NCBI GenBank assembly: GCA_000320545.1
Contig: ADNK01001816.1
Location: 1-47,500, forward strand
DNA length: 47,500 nucleotides
Source of the DNA: Bigelowiella natans CCMP2755
Lineage: Eukaryota > Cercozoa > Chlorarachniophyceae
Direction of reading: 5' to 3'
The notes below the pieces were generated by a model. It had not been told where the DNA came from, did no database searches, and worked only from the letters and a program-made list of their open reading frames with translations. Numbering within the stretch: position 1 is the stretch's first letter; the number at the start of each line of letters is the position of its first letter. A program made the position numbers and the translations under genes. Shown here piece by piece: positions 1 to 13,091 of the stretch.

Positions 1-1531
1 CATCCTCGGATTAACCTTTCCATTTGATGTTTCGCTAGGTGCTTCAGGATCCTACACAGTTCAGACAGTACTTTAAAAACCCCTTTTTTCCCCCCCCCCC
101 CCCCCCCCACCCTCTCCACCCATTCCTCATAGTTATTTTGATCGGCACACCGACCTTCCGCCTTCGGTCTCTACGCCTCCTGCTGTCCCTTGTTCTCCGT
201 CGCTTATCCCGATCCCTCTTCTTCTCCCTATGGTCCCGTGATCGAGACCTACAACCGTAGGAAGGAGTCTATATTACACAACGTGTGCACGTAGCAAGAT
301 TATCCACATCATAGCCTGCGAATTCCCATAGTGCCTAACCCCTCGTAGAGGTAGCTCACATTCGTTAATAACTAATCTTCGGATTGCCCGTGTTACTTAT
401 GTATTGATCAGCTGTTACATTTACAATTAAAGACCTTCGTCGATGACGTTTGCGCCTCGATCGCTCTCGGGAATCAGACTTGCGCCTATGATTATGCATC
501 CAAGAATGATCATTGCTATGTGTTGGTCATAGTAGAATAAATCTTAGACGAAACAGAGATGGTTTCCCATTGCTCAACTACGAGATTATTAATGGTCTTT
601 TTCTCTCATAGGAAACTATCTCTGTTGGCCCAGAATAGGCTGGCTGCCGCAGAGCAAGTCGTTCTAATCAAAGGGTAATCTTTGCGCACCTGCGATCCCC
701 GTCCGCCATCGTAAGGAGGACGACGCTTTTTCCAATTTAAAGGCTGAAGACATTGTCGCAATATAATATATCATGGGAAATCGATATGTTCCCATCCGAA
801 AACCGAAATTGTCTTTCATTCTGCAGATGAGACAAGTAAGAAACAATTACTTATACTTAGAACCTGCCTTTTCATGTTCAAGTTTCTTGTGCCGACCTTA
901 AGAATACGACAAGAGCAGGCCATGTATACTTTTGCGACATGCAATTAGTGCTGTCGTATCCAAAGAATTAACCTTAAAGTATTAAAATCTCCTTCTCGGA
1001 TCTTAAACCAAGCCCCAAAACCCATCATCGAAAAGACACGTTCGTAGGCCCCCCCCTTTGGCGAACAGTTCTTTGCTTGGTTATTCTTCACACATTTAGC
1101 CCGAATCTCATTCAGTAAGTCATAAATACTATGTAGGTAGTGGATTAGATTCGTTTGAACAGTTCGAAATGGTGTATTTGATGAATTTCGGGCGCAAAGA
1201 GCCCCCCCCCCCCCCCCTAAAAACTTTCTATACAAAAGAGAGTTCTGCGATAAGAACCCATTTCTGCGAACAGAATTTATGTTGTTGTGGTGCTACTTTA
1301 TAATCTAATTTGAACACCCCATTTCTTTCCCGCTCTCAAACGTTCTGAGGCGGTATTCGCCCACAAAAACGTGGTACCGGCCGTAATCAATTCGAATCCC
1401 GTCCACGCCGATAAAGGTATTTTGGTGAGAAATACTTACCAATAGGGCTAATTCGAATAAAATTTATCATTGCCGCTACCACAATAATTGACAACTCTTA
1501 CAAATGCTGTGAAAGGAAGTTGAAGCTGGAG
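1..1531. other. left-edge intergenic DNA, no supported gene
   Basis: No exon chain or protein family is recognisable here on either strand. Two long cytosine homopolymers stand out, one at 90-108 (19 C) and one at 1202-1217 (16 C). A three-codon upstream ORF (ATG CTG TGA at 1504-1512) lies 19 nt before the start codon of the next gene and could damp its translation. The rest looks like ordinary spacer or 5' leader, and the right end probably contains the promoter of the gene at 1532. Confidence 0.5.
90..108. repeat. C homopolymer (19 nt)
   Basis: Nineteen consecutive C preceded by a T run. A second C run of 16 lies at 1202-1217 and a third of about 13 at 2110-2122. Confidence 0.9.
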
Positions 1532-3597
1532 ATGACGGGAAGCGTCGGCAAGAAGGCAGCAGGGCAGCAACAGCACCACGCTGAAACTCTGTCCTCCGCA
1601 GCATCGTCTTCATCTTCGCATCGCCAAACTTCTCGAAAACACAAAAATGGAAATAGCAGCAGCAACAGTAGTAGAAACCTCGGCAGTGATAACAGCCATC
1701 AGCAAGGGCGTAGAAGAGATGGAGGAAATGTTCCCACGTCTCAGCAACACAGTCATAATACCATAAGCAACAGCAGACAGAAGCGCCAGGGGCGTGGAGG
1801 AAAGAGCAACGGAAGGAATGCTGCAGCGTTCATCAAGGCCAAAGTACAGAGCGCATTGAAAAAGCGAGCTAAAGAGAAGGTTACAATTTCAAGTCTAATC
1901 GCTCAGAATAACCACATGTTCTTCGGAGCCGGGTTCTGCATCCTTGCCATCATAGTAGCAGCGTTACTAAAAGTGAAAGATATATCGCCTGGGGCTCTTC
2001 GGAAGGAAATCTCTTCCTATAAGAGCCAAAACTCAGTACTGAAAAATGAAGTCAACCTCGTACACCAGGTGCGTCATGCAATCGGCATATTCCCCCCTTT
2101 CCATTTTAACCCCCCCCCCCCCTTTCCCTCGCTCTTCTCTCTCTTTAGTAAAGAAGGATGGGTAACATAAAATAGACGTACCTAATTATTCGACTTCACT
2201 TGTATGCACTCGCACACACACGCACATGCGTGTATATACACGCAAGCATACGTCCACGTGTGCGACGCATGCGTGTTCTTCATCGCCTGGTCATTCGTTC
2301 TGTCTTAATTAGATCCTTTTGATCCTTTCTTACTCGTAGGAGAATGCAGTACTTTACAATCGCATTTTAACCCTTCACAACCATCTCATGGAAGCTAGCA
2401 GCCAATATACTAGATGGCACACGGCACTAAACGAAGACATCATCAGGCCAGGAGAGGAGCATATACGGGTGAGGCAATGAAAATATGAATTACAGATGTA
2501 CAGAACTATGATTCAAGAATCAAATTCCAATTGAGTATTAGATTTTGAAGAAAAAAAATGAGTTAATAAAGGAGTCTCCATTGGCCAGAGTCCGGTGTTT
2601 TATTTCATATCATTCGACACACATACGCTCTGCTGCGATATCGTGCGTGCGTGCGTGTGTGCGTGCGTGCGTAATGTTTACCCTATCCTTTACTCCTTTC
2701 CCTGGAAAATATTCGCCACCCTTTCCACCTCATATTTTATGCCCCATCTTCTTCTTTCTCTCATGTTACCAATCAGCCGTACACAGCCGTAGTGCCTGAG
2801 GGCGTGAGTCCTGGATCTGGTTTCGAAGTGGTAGTTGATGGGCAAATCTACTTAGTTGCGTGTCCAAAGGGATGCAAGCAGGGAGATACTGTGGCCTTCG
2901 ATTTGCTGGCTCAGGTTCCTATCATGAGATTATATTTCTCGATATGCCCTGCAGAAGCACATCTTGCTTTCTATCATATATTTATTTTGCATTATAGTGG
3001 GTACTATCTTCGAGATATCTGTTTGATATAGAGTTCTCTTGTGAAACTCCGAGTGTTATGATCTTAAATGACGTGAACATCCTGACTGTGACATTGATGC
3101 CGTAGGTCCTATCGCAAGTAGTGGATGGCGGATTGGTATGAAGACTTAATTTTCTTGAAAGGATATAGTATATGTATCGGGTCTATGTGGACGGGTGGGG
3201 ATATTAATATCATGTGCAGGAAATAGTGTCAACTTTGGAAAGAATTCATACACTGTGTACCGATTTTCCGATATTCATGTAATGCTTCATTTAGGTTAAA
3301 GTGCCAAATCCTCCCCCGCCCTCAAGTGACTCTTCATCGCTGTCTTCCCCCGAAGAAGGCAACGTTATTAAGAGTAGTTTGTTGAAGAAATCTTGGGAAG
3401 TAGTGAGTCAGAGCACAAATGTAACACGTTTGACACAGAGACTGGCAAGTCCAAGGATTCACTGGATACGAATGAGAGATGAAGGCCTTCCCAAAATTGT
3501 CGATATTCATGACAGAGGAACGAAAGAGGGATTGGGGATGAAAAATGCGGAAAAAGTTGGCAATAGTAGCAATGATACGCTCGCTGCCAGTACTTGA
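1532..3597 (+). CDS. single-pass membrane coiled-coil protein with VPEG/CPxG motif domain
   Basis: Four exons join in frame: 1532-2068, 2340-2468, 2777-2914 and 3295-3597, all phase 0 with GT-AG introns, giving about 368 residues. The first 100 residues are low-complexity and rich in Ser, Gln, Asn and basic residues. A basic helix is followed by one transmembrane segment at about 128-147 (core FCILAIIVAALL) and then a charged coiled-coil-like stretch to about residue 222. Exon 3 carries a compact module, VPEGVSPGSGFEVVVDGQ followed by CPKGCKQGDTV, which resembles short proline/glycine motifs found in many algal proteins, though I cannot name the family with certainty. The tail starts VKVPNPPPP and is Ser-rich. 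ATG 1532 is used because the frame upstream of it holds only a TTG. Function unknown; a membrane-anchored scaffold is an inference. Confidence 0.75.
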
Positions 3598-5145
3598 TCA
3601 AGAGCAGCAAGAACATAATGCTAATTATAGTTTCTAACATTAAGAGGAAAACAAAATATTATCCTGGTAAACATCTTAATTGTCACAATCTGGACTTAGG
3701 AATGATATCCGGCGAACTTGCTTTTTTGAAATGCATGCTACTTGTGTGTCACTGAATGAGCAATGGAAGATTAATTGTAAGAAAAAGCCGAACTTTACGG
3801 ATTTATTTATCAACATCTCATTGTTTACATTGCAAGAACGTCTAGACGTTGCACATACGCAGTACGATCATGTGTCATACCTGTGGATTAGCAGTGGATA
3901 AGCAGCAGTTGACATGTGGATGCACAAAGCGCAAAGCGCAAATGAACTAGCTAACTTGATGATCCTCTGACTTTTGAGGAGAAGGCAGAACCGCCCTGCT
4001 CGTTGACATGTCTGCGGGTGATATAATTTTTGTGACTAACGATCACTCGCTCAATCTAGCAATCTAGCGATGATCCATTGCGCGACTCTAGAATTTTCAT
4101 CCTTTGTTCCTAGCTTTGTCATGCTGGCAACATGGCAATGTCTAGATGTCTAGATGTGAAGCTCTTGCACCAAACGCAACTAGGCAAGTGACAAAAAGTG
4201 GCACAAAAAGCTCCTCATGACTCAAAATTGCTGGAATGATGAGTTTTCATCTGCAGCTAGCAAGCAAGCCAACAAGTGCAGAAGCGCACGAGTCTGTGAG
4301 TCTGGGAGTCTGGGAGTGTCCACGCGTCTGGACATGCCAAAGTTGTGATCATTGAGACGAATGGTCCGTCATCAACGACGTTCTTGTGGGATTTGGACCT
4401 CGCACTGTGGGTGCAGCTAGCGCACGTTGCACCACACGATTGTGAATGTGCACAGCCAGCCTCGCCAGCTCGTGCAGTCTGGCAGCGCTGCTGCACCTGC
4501 GTGTGTCTTCGATTTTGACCAGTTGACGTGTGCGACCAAACGAACAAGTGGATGAGTGAAGAAGCAATTCCAATCTAGCAATGGTGCAGTTGAAAAGTTG
4601 AAAATGGAGCATGCCAACGAGCACGGTCATGCTGACACGTGTGCAATGTGAATCGTCATCGGAATGTGAACAGAAAAAAGTTCATTGCAGTGAGCAATTT
4701 TGCACAAGTGTTGTTGGGAACCTTGCCATCTCCGGCCAATCATGCAATGTTTTCCACAGGGCCAAATCATGTGTGACAACAGAACATCAGCTAGATGACT
4801 CATGGTTAGCCCGAGTTTCTAATTTGTGCTGAGAGCAAATTGCAAAAATGCGCGTTTGTTCTTACACGGCATTTTATGTAAAATCAGCTGTATTTGTTTG
4901 TCGCTTTGGCAAAAAACACAATGTTTTACGACCCTCGGAAGATACTTTGACAGATACACATTGTGCGAGTCGGAGACAGCTGAACTAAACTACCTCCTCA
5001 CTGATACAGGTCAAACATTTCGCAAAGTAGCTTCTATCAGGCAAGTTTCTGAACGCAAACAGCAATCGGAAAGCCCACGCCTGCTAACTGCTCACCCATA
5101 GAAAAACTCAAGTCGATTTAATATGTTTGTAGGACAAAACGCAAG
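3598..5145. other. intergenic block A, palindrome-rich composition
   Basis: From about 3900 to 5070 the sequence is unlike the flanking genes: many TGCA, GCAC and CTAG words and small tandem duplications, for example CAATCTAG repeated at 4052-4070, TCTAGATG repeated near 4140, and GTCTGGGA repeated near 4300. Several open frames of 60-95 codons cross it on both strands, but none has a recognisable domain, a convincing splice context or homologous neighbours, so I treat them as chance. The last 60 nt contain a possible 3' splice site (TTTGTAG at about 5130) just before the ATPase start, hinting at an intron in its 5' leader. Confidence 0.45.
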
Positions 5146-8100
5146 ATGGGAAAGGAAGACGATCCTATGGTGGGTGGTGAGTATTACATGATTGAAGGTG
5201 AAGACCCAAAGAAAGCGAAGGATCTTGAGAGTGGAAACGAAGCAAAGGAAATGGTAAAAATGTTTTAGTTTCAAAATTCTGGCCTTATAAAATTAATTTT
5301 CCTTTTTCATTTAAATAGAATGAGGGGAAGTACCTTTCTACTGATGTAGAATCGGGCTTGACCTCTCAAGAAGCATCAAAAAGATTGGAACAGTTTGGTT
5401 ACAACGAGGTGGAAACTTTAAATTTTGTTTAGATATTATGGCCCATCACCATTTTAGATTTATACCCAGCTTCCAGAGAAAGAAGAGAATATTATTCTGA
5501 AGTTCCTTTCCTTTTTCTGGGGACCAAGTACCAACTTTATATGTTTCGGTTGATAACTTATATTGATTGTTGGTGCATATTCGTGCGATCATTAAATAGT
5601 GCCAATTATGATTTGGATCGCTGCTTTGGTGGAGCTCATTCAATGTCTATCTGGACGTTCACAACATTGGCCCGGTAGGTGTTCAATGCCATGCTGTACA
5701 AAGTTGAGTCACTGAGTGTGAATGTGATAGACTTTGGAGTATTGATCGGGTTACAAATCATTAACGGGACAGTTGGATTCTTCGAAGAATATAATGCAGG
5801 TGAAATCAATCAAAGTAAAACTTTCACCACATAATAAACAAAAATATCTCATAATTTTTAGGAAATGCCATTGCTGAATTGAAGGTGGTGCTCTTATGAT
5901 TTAGTTTTGTTTCGTAGCTAAATGGATACAACTTAGGCCTCGCTTGCTCCAAAGGCTAATGTGAAACGCGATGGAAAATTTCAGATAATTAAAGCTCGAG
6001 AACTTGTCCCCGGTGACATAATTGTTCTGCAGATTGGAGGTATAGACGTTCAATGAACACCAAATCAACAATCTAATAGCTCTTTTTGAAAGGAGTCATC
6101 CCGGCGGACTGTGAGTTGCTGGGTAAACAATAAGTTATTTGAGGAGGAAAATTCTCATTATTGTACGGGTTTAGGGGCCCTTACATTAAGTGTTGATCAA
6201 GCAGCTCTTACCGGGGAATCATTACCAGTATGATCAATACTCAGTACCTCAGTCGAATTATACAACGAAATTTGATAATCGTATCTTAGGTAACTATGAA
6301 AAAGGGAGACATTGCAAAGATGGGGGTATGATGACGACACCAACCTTCAACCACAGTTTAGATGGAGCAAATTTTGTACACGTATAGGCAACTGTGAAGA
6401 GAGGAGAAATGGAGGCTATGGTAACGAAGACGGGGTATGAAGCAGTAAACATTGCATATTTCATAAATCTAAAATGATGCATTCTAACAGAAAGGATACA
6501 TTTTTCGGCCGAGCAGCGGGGATGGTTGCAAATGTAATAAATTTTACACTTTTTCCTGACCTAAAAAATAATTTATGTGTCATCACATGTCATACGAAAA
6601 GGTTGAGCAAGCAGGCCGCTTTCGAACTGTTTTGTTCAATGTGATGATCTTTCTAATGAGCCTTGCAGTTGTACTGGTAACTAAATTAAGGTTGTTTCAG
6701 AGTATATTAAACAACCTCATTGGTTGATCCTTACAGGTTCTTGTTATCCTAGTTATTTTACTGCTGGACAACGGTAGGGATTCAGATTGCAAAATCTTCG
6801 TTATTGAACTGCGTATTCTTTTTCAAGGAACCGGGAAGAACGAAATTCTGACTTCCATTGGCACAGCTGTTGTACTCCTTATTGCATCCATTCCAATTGC
6901 CATGCAAGTGGTTGCAACGGTGTACACAAATACTTGGATATTATATTTACATGGATTGTTAGCAAATCAATATTTTCCTTAATCTCTTAGGTAACAATGG
7001 CAGTGGGTGCCAACTTACTCGCAAGTAAGAAAGCAATTGTGGCAAGACTATCAGCAATCGAGGTTCTACATAATATTTTTAAAAGATGTGCTTCAAATAT
7101 TTTACCTGTTCTGTCCTGCAGGAACTAGCTGGGATGCACACACTATGTTCCGACAAAACAGGTGTGAGATTGAACATGAAATTACTTTGACCAATAATAA
7201 ATAATTGACAGTAGTCTGACCTTTCATCCTTTAATCCTTACCCTTTTCTTAATAGGGACATTAACATTGAATCAGCTGAGACTGGATAAACCAATAATAT
7301 TCGATTCAAAGATGACTGATGAAAGGTATGAAACTTTACAAAAGGAAGAGGAAAACGATTCAGAAAACAGATATACCTGTATGATGAATCGATAAATGCA
7401 GGCTTATTCTGCTATCTTCTCTCGCTGCAAAGGTGAGTGATTACTTTCTATGTATTTGAGACGGTCTGATATTACAACCACGGCTTCTTAGCGATTAGAC
7501 GAGGGTCAGGACGCAATCGATACTTGCATCATGAATAAGGCATTAGAATCGGTACGAAATGCCATTGCAAACACATTTTGAGCATTGATATAAATATATA
7601 AAACTGGTATGAGGGGACGTTTTATTGATAACAGATATCCAAAAAAGAGATGTTCGAATACGAACAAGTGGCATTCTTGCCTTTCGATCCGTCTATCAAG
7701 AGAACGGAAGCCAGTATGGAGAAATAATCCTTATATTCTAATATATTTTACTGAGACACATATCCGTATTGTTCAAGCTATTGAAAACAAAAAGACGGGA
7801 GAGAAGTTCAAAGTCACCAAAGGTCTCAATTTCTCCATTGCCTAAATTTAGTCTTAGTAATTTCTATTTGGTGCTTCAGGAGCTACTCCGCAAATTTTGG
7901 AGCTTTGTGATTCAAAATCTATTGAAGCAAAGGTTTTGAATAATCTTTATATTCCGGTCAACAACTAACATATTGAGATAATCTGAATGAAGGCTTTGAA
8001 AGTCGTAGATCAACTTGCAGATAGAGGATACAGAGCGCTAGGTACCTCTGCCTTCATTTATTATGAGTCATAGTTATGGATTGTTCGCTATTGTTAGGCG

Positions 8101-11100
8101 TTGCGGTAACAAATGAACAAGGCATTTTCAAGTTCGTTGGGGTAAACTTATTGCTTTGCATTGTCTGCCTTCTATTTATTCGTCATGCTTAATTACTAGG
8201 TACTCTCTCTTTTTGATCCTCCAAGGGTGGACACTAAACAAACGATAGAAAGAGCCCAAGCAATGGGAGTCCAGGTGATGAGTGATACTCTGAGAATTGT
8301 CATATGTGTTAAAGGAATGCTATGGTGATAAATATTTGTTTAGGTAAAGATGATTACAGGTAATTCCGATTCGAATAGATACTCAACGCTATTTCATTCA
8401 GTCTTACCAAATTCGATAGCATATCGATTATGGAATGGTTTTTAGGTGACCATACGGCTATCGCTATTGAGACAGCCAGAAGATTAGGTAAATTGCTATT
8501 GTCTGTATCATAATTATATGAACAACTGTAATAAATAATATTGTGCTTGCTAAGGGATGGGAACTACTATTCATAGTGTGAAGGCTATGCGAGACGCTCC
8601 TATTGACGGTGAGAAACTATACTTACTTTCTGTCAACAAAAATTAAATTTTAGTCTTCTCTGAAATGATATTTCTACAGGCGAAGAGGCTAAAAGTCATG
8701 GTGAAATTGGAAGCAGCGAGCCGAATACTAAGGATGAGTTGATTCTTGCTGCCGATGGTTTCGCGGAAGTTCTTCCTGAGGTCTGGGAATATCTGATTCT
8801 ATAATGCTGTCAATTGTAAATTAAAAATAAATGACTAATGCACAGGACAAATTCAAAATCGTTGAAGTGCTACAATTGTCCGGACAAATTGTCGGAATGA
8901 CGGGTATAAGAACTAATATATCTTGATATTGATGAAGAAAACAAAGATAAATAATATTAAAAAGGTGATGGTGTCAATGACGCCCCAGCTCTAAAAAAGG
9001 CAGAAATTGGTAGCTTAATATTTAAACATTATAAATGTTTCTCAGCTTTTCGCAACACATCAGGAATTGCAGTCGAGGGCGCTACCGATGCGGCTCGAGC
9101 AGCTGCTGACATCGTGCTATATAAATTACGTTGAATATTCAGTTTTCTGATTGTACTGGCTTCAGGTTCTTACGGAGCCAGGTCTTAGCGTTATTATCGA
9201 TGCTATGATTATGAGCCGGTAATATTTCAGCAACTGAAAACTAGTACTTTACTAAACCTGACAGATTCAAGTGCTTGATAATTCTCTAATCATTCTTCAG
9301 GAAAATATTCCAGAGAGTGCGAAATTACTGGTTAAAATTTAACATTTTAAATCTTATTTTGTTCTTACTAATTTTCAACTCAAATTGCAGCACATATCGC
9401 ATCGCCGGAACCATTCAGCTCATCTTCTTCTTCTTCGTAATTATCAACAATTTGATACCCCCAAGGGATGCGTTTTTGGGATGATTGATCTAATATGAAA
9501 GGTCGCCGTTTTTTTCCGGCCAGAGAATTCATTCCACGACACCGATGAGAAAAACTTCAGGCTCCCGGTATAAATTCTCCTTTTCTATGCTATAAGAGTT
9601 AGCATTGAGTGTTATCGTTCGTTCGTTCGTGCCGCCACGTTGTGTGTAATAATATACTTTCGTTTGATTTTTAAGGTTCTCGCTGTCGTTCTTATTACAC
9701 TGGTAAAAAAATTATCTTAGTTTAAAATCATTTTTAGTTCGAGCTACTTCACTATCGTATAATCGAAAATAGGTGAATGACGCTTGCGTCCTAACTATCT
9801 CGAGAGACAATGTGGTACGAACCTGATAATTCATTTAAAAGGGATATTTTCGTGTATCAATTTCGCAAATTAAATTTCGCATCGAATGATTTAGACACCT
9901 GCAAAAGACCCTCAGGCATGGCACTTGGAGGAAGTCTTCATTGTGAGATAGATACACTACATGTTAGAGTGTGCTCATAAAAAAAAAAACATATTTCATG
10001 TTCACTCAGGTCAGTGCAGTATTGGGATTCACGGCAATGACTGAATCCGTGTTACTACTTTTGATTGGGTAATTATTAAAGCATCAATTCAAGACAGAAG
10101 TGTCTGACTGTCTTGACTGTTGTGTCTGGCAGATTTTCTGCTGGAAACTCAGACCGTACGGAAGGCCCTGCATGTATATTCTTCAAGGATAATTGCAGTG
10201 CTTCATTCGGACAAGTGAGAAGGGGAAAAGGAGGGGGGTGTAACTGGATCGAGTTTGCTACAAATTAACTTTTTGTATTTTCATATGGATCGTCATGTTA
10301 AATTTTGTTGTTGCCGCAGGTTCAAAGTCTTCTATTTCTCAACCTGTGTTTGTCAGATTTCATCACCGTAATGCAATATCCTCCGTTATAATTTAGTAGT
10401 TTACGAAAAACTGACTGCTTACTTTCAGGTTTTTGCGGCAAGGACCAGGCAAAGCTATTTCTTAGACATTATTCAATTAATATGATGATATCTAATTTTA
10501 TTTTCAAGATCTTGGTTCTTTACTCGCCGACCCGCTTTTGCATTGATAGCAGCAGGTGGGAGTACATCTACTATTTCAAGAATATTATTACAACAGCGGT
10601 ATTTTATCAGGTGTGCTAGCGACCTTATCGATGACATTCATCGCCACCGAGGCTCATCTGGGTCCATAGAGATTTTGAATTTGCGAGAGAGGGTATTCTT
10701 ACAACAGTCCTCATTTCAGGATCGATGCGCCCTATCACTGCATACACGGCTGTTATTGTGTGGGCATATACCCTCATCTGGTTCTTGGTATATACCAAAT
10801 ATATTACCTTTAATGTCATATCGAATCAGAACATTTTATATTTTTTATGAATTTTCTGAAAGATTCAAGATTGTCTGAAGATGGCAACATATTACTTAAT
10901 TGACACTCTTGGCATCGTGGATAGATCGGTGAAATTTAAAACAGTCATTATGATACACAGAATCATTGATTTTGCAATTGTTAGGCCTACCTAAACCTTG
11001 TAAAGCAGAAGCCGAAGGTAGGATTATTGCCGTATTAGTTGTAAAATAATGTGATTCAATGCCCATCTTACAGGGACGTATGGATGCCGAAAATATTCGC

Positions 11101-11504
11101 AAATTCAGTCAAAACCTTCGTGCAAGTACGTATAACCCTTTTTTTCCAAGTAGAGAAGTGTTTTTATGTGTGTTTCCATTTCCTATTATCCTATTATATT
11201 CATTGTTACAGCGTATAAATCTTCGGTGAATTTGCATCCCCAGGTGTTGGAAAAGCTTCTATAGACTATACTTTTCAGCAAGCATACCGAAAATTCTCTC
11301 AAGCAGGTTTCAAAATTTGTGTAGGATAATGGAGGAGATTTCTAATCTTAGTTGACATCTAGGTGGGGCTGATCATCATCCACGAGCTGATCGATTAAGT
11401 GTTTCTTGGGTATATGAATTATCTAATCCATAATTTTTATCACTTTAACATTATTGTCATCTGATCATTCCGTCTATTAGGCGCCCCGAACTGTCGAATT
11501 TTAA
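5146..11504 (+). CDS. P-type (P3A, plasma-membrane) H+-ATPase, about 53 exons
   Basis: Pumps protons out of the cell at the cost of ATP. Joining about 53 short exons in frame gives a protein of roughly 970 residues with the family landmarks in order: LTGES (exon 6175-6227), the M4 stretch [20 protein letters not shown] (6828-7062), CSDKT-GTLT with the phosphorylated Asp (7122-7161 joined to 7256), [13 protein letters not shown] (7635-7713), VTKGATPQ (7778-7932), VKMITG-DHTAIA (8344-8487), [17 protein letters not shown] (8846-9009) and an M6-like LVNDACVL carrying the Asp expected in the proton path. The end reads VSWAPRTVEF, stop at 11502-11504. The M4 motif has Gln where plant and fungal pumps have Pro (AMQVV versus AMPxV). 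Introns are 52-94 nt; exons go down to 16 and 20 nt. One intron at 10449 starts with GC. The join around 9470-9526 is ambiguous (no in-phase GT donor; a GC donor would fit). Confidence 0.93.
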
Positions 11505-12169
11505 GTCGCAATACGTGATTCTTATGAGCATATAGATAGACCACGCATCAATTTCGGTTTGATGTTCTTGATTTATTCTGCCTTGCAAATTGTGGGCTTA
11601 GCTATGTATGCTATGAGTTTCATTACTTAATCTTCGTACATCATGCGAACGTCATTTTTTGGCTCTATCCCAAAGCGCATAATCAACATCTGGTCGCATG
11701 CAGCTTGAAAGGGAGAAAGTGTGCTGCATGTTAAACCATCTCATACGGGTGCCTTCGATCATAGCGCGTATGTTTCATCAGCAGCACAGATAGATCGACA
11801 GACAGTTGCACTACATGAATGTGCGTCGAGTGATTATGTCGACTTGCACAATTTTAGAAGGAAGACATGCAGCACAAATTCAAATGTCGCATCGTGATTC
11901 ATTGTTAGTTCACATTTCGCAGAGTTGTCTAGATTTACCTAGACCCGTGCATGATGAACACAATGCGAACGATCCGTGCTAGCGTGTGCTGAAATGCAAG
12001 ATGGCAACACTGCTAGCTAGCTAGACTGCTAAAGCAAGCTAGCATGTCGATTCTCTGTGCATTCTCTTTCACACAGTTTTTTAGTCATCGCTTTCTAGCT
12101 TTGTTGCACCTCTAGACCTGCCTACTAGACATGATAGATGCGCCAACATTGACCTCACACTTGTGCATG
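11505..12169. other. convergent intergenic block B
   Basis: Lies between two genes that converge on it, so it must hold both 3' ends and poly(A) signals. From about 11640 the composition changes to palindrome-rich words, including GCTAGCTAGCTAG at about 12012-12024, TGCATG words and CTAGAC. No exon chain or RNA gene is visible. Confidence 0.45.
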
Positions 12170-13053
12170 TTAGACTGCGTTAGCTGTAGCTGTAATCTCC
12201 AAAACAGCGTCTCGTAGTCGGTCAAAATCACTAGGTGCATTGTACACCGCATGACTCAACCGGACAAAATTTCCAGTCTCTTTTCCAAAGTTTCCAATGG
12301 CTGCCTCGACCCCATATTTTTCCCTTAGAATGTCTCGTATTCCCCCCCCTGGCTCACCTGGCTTGTCATTAACTTCTAGCTTGTGTGGGAGTTGGACCAT
12401 CGCCATGCTTGTCATGGTCTCTACCGGTTGGGCTATTAAATAGATATTGCAGTTTAATTGAACAACACATCTATCTACATATTCTTATCAAAAGCAAGAG
12501 TTTATGATAGAGAAGCGACTTGGAAGGGGGGAAATATATAGACACGAAAAATACTATAAATTGTAGAGCTAGCACCAAACCCCAGTGAACACGATCAGCA
12601 TAGAGGAAAGTATAGAGATGTCAAATATTTGGGTGCAAACAAGCATCGCTTTTACTGCATTTTTTCCAGTTCCTTATCTATAAAAAATTTGGTGATCTGT
12701 GTACCAATTTCTGTGCCCCACGCTTCAGATAGCATCTGAGCAGCAGCTACAACTCCTTCACGATTATGCTCCTGCACGGTCTTGCCTTTTCCATCTGGTG
12801 ACCGCCAGTCTCTCAGGTACTCGAGAGCAATAGGAGCACACAGCATCGGTGTATAGTCTCGAGTTCCAGCCCATAAAGCCTCTTCTTTCATACCCTGGCC
12901 CCACCCCCAACTGACGATAGCTGATATAGTAAATATTAGTCATACGATCGAACACGAATATCTGTCGCAATTGCAAAAGAATCATTTAATGATCATAGTT
13001 TGACGCACTAATTCAAAGCGGAAATGCGTAGAATTACATGACTATTGATAACT

Positions 13054-13091
<38 letters not shown>

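Noticed and set aside
1360-1420. Possible tRNA: TTCGAATCC resembling a T-loop near 1390 and a CACGCC 3' end
   Set aside because: The T-stem does not pair, the acceptor stem pairs only over about four bases, and no anticodon arm can be drawn.
7609-7845. 78-codon open frame covering ATPase exon DNA in another frame
   Set aside because: The ATPase frame in the same DNA gives the conserved [13 protein letters not shown] motif, so this frame is a shadow.
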